Assembly (NCBI RefSeq): GCF_007097385.1
Contig: NZ_VJZS01000014.1
Coordinates: 54,518 to 118,517 of the forward strand
DNA length: 64,000 bases
From: Flavobacterium sp. ZT3R18
GTDB lineage: Bacteria; Bacteroidota; Bacteroidia; Flavobacteriales; Flavobacteriaceae
Direction: 5' to 3'
Below the pieces are notes generated by a model. The model was given only the letters and a program-made list of their open reading frames with translations, did not search any database and was not told the DNA's origin. Position numbers and translations under genes: made by a program. This document shows positions 63,450-64,000 of the stretch, one piece after another (position 1 is the first letter of the stretch; the number at the start of each line of letters is the position of its first letter).

Positions 63450-63560
63450 AGGGAGGGGCTATTTCCCGCTATCCGCTACAATCTTTTGGGTTCGCAGAAA
63501 AAGCGAACCCAAAAGGATTTTCACTTCTATCGGGGCTAGGGCATCGGGTTTCATAAGAAC
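63450..63560 (-). repeat. Structured interspersed repeat with variable stem (copy 2)
   Basis: Reverse-strand copy of the element at 61481-61590. The flanks match (CCCTAGCCCCGATAGAAGTG on one side, GGATAGCGGGAAATAGCCCC on the other), but the 13-bp central stem is CTTTTGGGTTCGC / GCGAACCCAAAAG with a 7-base loop (63483-63515). It is preceded by CACCCTGAGCGGAGTCGAAG, another common Flavobacterium repeat. A short open frame over it (63330-63539) is not a gene. Confidence 0.8.
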
Positions 63561-63838
63561 GATAGTTTTTTAAAGTTTCAAAAACGCCATACCTTATATA
63601 TAGGAGAGTATATTTGGGATTGCCAATCAAAAAAAACTGTTTAATCCATACAGTCAGTGTCCCATTTCAGGCACCAGTAGTCCAGACGATCTAAAGGAAT
63701 CAAAACGCCAAAGAGCAGTAAGTCTATGAAATCAACAAAAACACACCATTTCAAATTACCCATTGAATAAAAATAAATCTGCAAAGAACAACATATCAGC
63801 GACTTGAAAAATACTTTCAAAATAAAGCAAAAAAGTCA
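63561..63838. other. Non-coding DNA before the terminal promoters
   Basis: With the flanking repeat, the 63263-63838 stretch is non-coding. I find no RNA gene or reading frame worth reporting here. Confidence 0.5.
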
Positions 63839-63868
63839 TTGTTTACGCGAATAAACCCACTACTTTTG
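63839..63868 (+). promoter_or_regulatory. Promoter P1 of a downstream stable-RNA unit
   Basis: TTG (63839-63841), 19 bases, TACTTTTG (63861-63868), followed by CACCCGC. It matches the pattern in front of tRNA-Leu. Confidence 0.7.
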
Positions 63869-63958
63869 CACCCGCAACAACGCAGACGTTCATTAACAGA
63901 TTGACAAGCCCGCCGAATTAATACTGGAAATTTATTTTCAAAAAAGATTTCAAAAAGC

Positions 63959-63989
63959 TTGTGAGATTCGAAAATGAAAGTTACTTTTG
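63959..63989 (+). promoter_or_regulatory. Promoter P2 of a downstream stable-RNA unit
   Basis: TTG (63959-63961), 20 bases, TACTTTTG (63982-63989), followed by CACCCCGC. It lies 121 bases after P1 and points out of the window, suggesting an rRNA or tRNA operon just beyond the end. Confidence 0.7.
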
Positions 63990-64000
63990 CACCCCGCTAA

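Noticed and set aside
63330..63539. Open frame of 69 codons
   Set aside because: It lies over the structured repeat copy. Its apparent protein (HPERSRRE) is the known repeat read as protein.

Overview
The window looks like a chromosomal segment of a Flavobacterium-type member of the Bacteroidota. It is AT-rich. Many exported proteins have signal peptides ending in AQ or SQ, and several end in type IX secretion (T9SS) sorting domains. Promoters fit the Bacteroidota pattern TTTG-N19-TAnnTTTG. Several families of palindromic intergenic repeats recur, and the gene types (M43 proteases, YD/RHS pairs with a DUF6443-type partner, DUF3291, DUF4407, BlaI/BlaR1) are common in this group.

Layout. 0.3-6.2 kb: housekeeping and small genes (a small overlapping pair, ruvC, hemW, a TonB-domain protein, DUF3291, a cyclase-type hydrolase, GNAT, MmcQ/YjbR, a PH+SHOCT protein). 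6.7-14.2 kb: an AraC regulator divergent from a complete trans-4-hydroxy-L-proline pathway (epimerase, D-hydroxyproline dehydrogenase, deaminase, 2-oxoglutarate semialdehyde dehydrogenase) ending in an Xaa-Pro aminopeptidase. 15.2-22.5 kb: a large secreted M43 metalloprotease with four PKD/adhesion modules, and a DPP IV-type S9 peptidase. 22.7-34.0 kb: an island with a T9SS repeat protein, two YD/RHS proteins and two toxin-tip/immunity sets. It is bounded by a 782-bp direct repeat copied from the 3' end of the DPP IV gene. 34.9-38.9 kb: a second M43 metalloprotease. 39.1-48.1 kb: a minus-strand run of five genes: Delta1-pyrroline-2-carboxylate reductase-like, trans-3-hydroxyproline dehydratase, GH63 alpha-glucosidase, GH42 beta-galactosidase, and a fused APH kinase / class III PLP enzyme. 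48.2-51.1 kb: two S37 prolyl-peptidase paralogues. 51.5-53.8 kb: a T9SS protein interrupted by an in-frame stop, and an outer-membrane barrel. 53.8-64.0 kb: DUF4407, pckA, DUF423, saccharopine reductase, a lipoprotein-BlaI-BlaR1 operon with visible operators, an M20 dipeptidase, tRNA-Leu(UAG), and two promoters pointing out of the window.

Main proposal (inference from gene content and known family functions): 6.7-51.1 kb is a collagen or gelatin catabolism locus. It covers cleavage of proline-rich peptides (M43, DPP IV, S37, aminopeptidase P), breakdown of both hydroxyproline isomers, stepwise removal of Glc(alpha1-2)Gal from hydroxylysine by GH63 then GH42, and breakdown of hydroxylysine by a kinase-phospholyase fusion. 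Its product, aminoadipate semialdehyde, could be taken up by the saccharopine enzyme at 57.5 kb. No transporter and no M9-type collagenase is present in the window.

The RHS island looks like a later insertion between the two protease genes. The 782-bp repeats would allow it to be excised again as a 12,070-bp circle.
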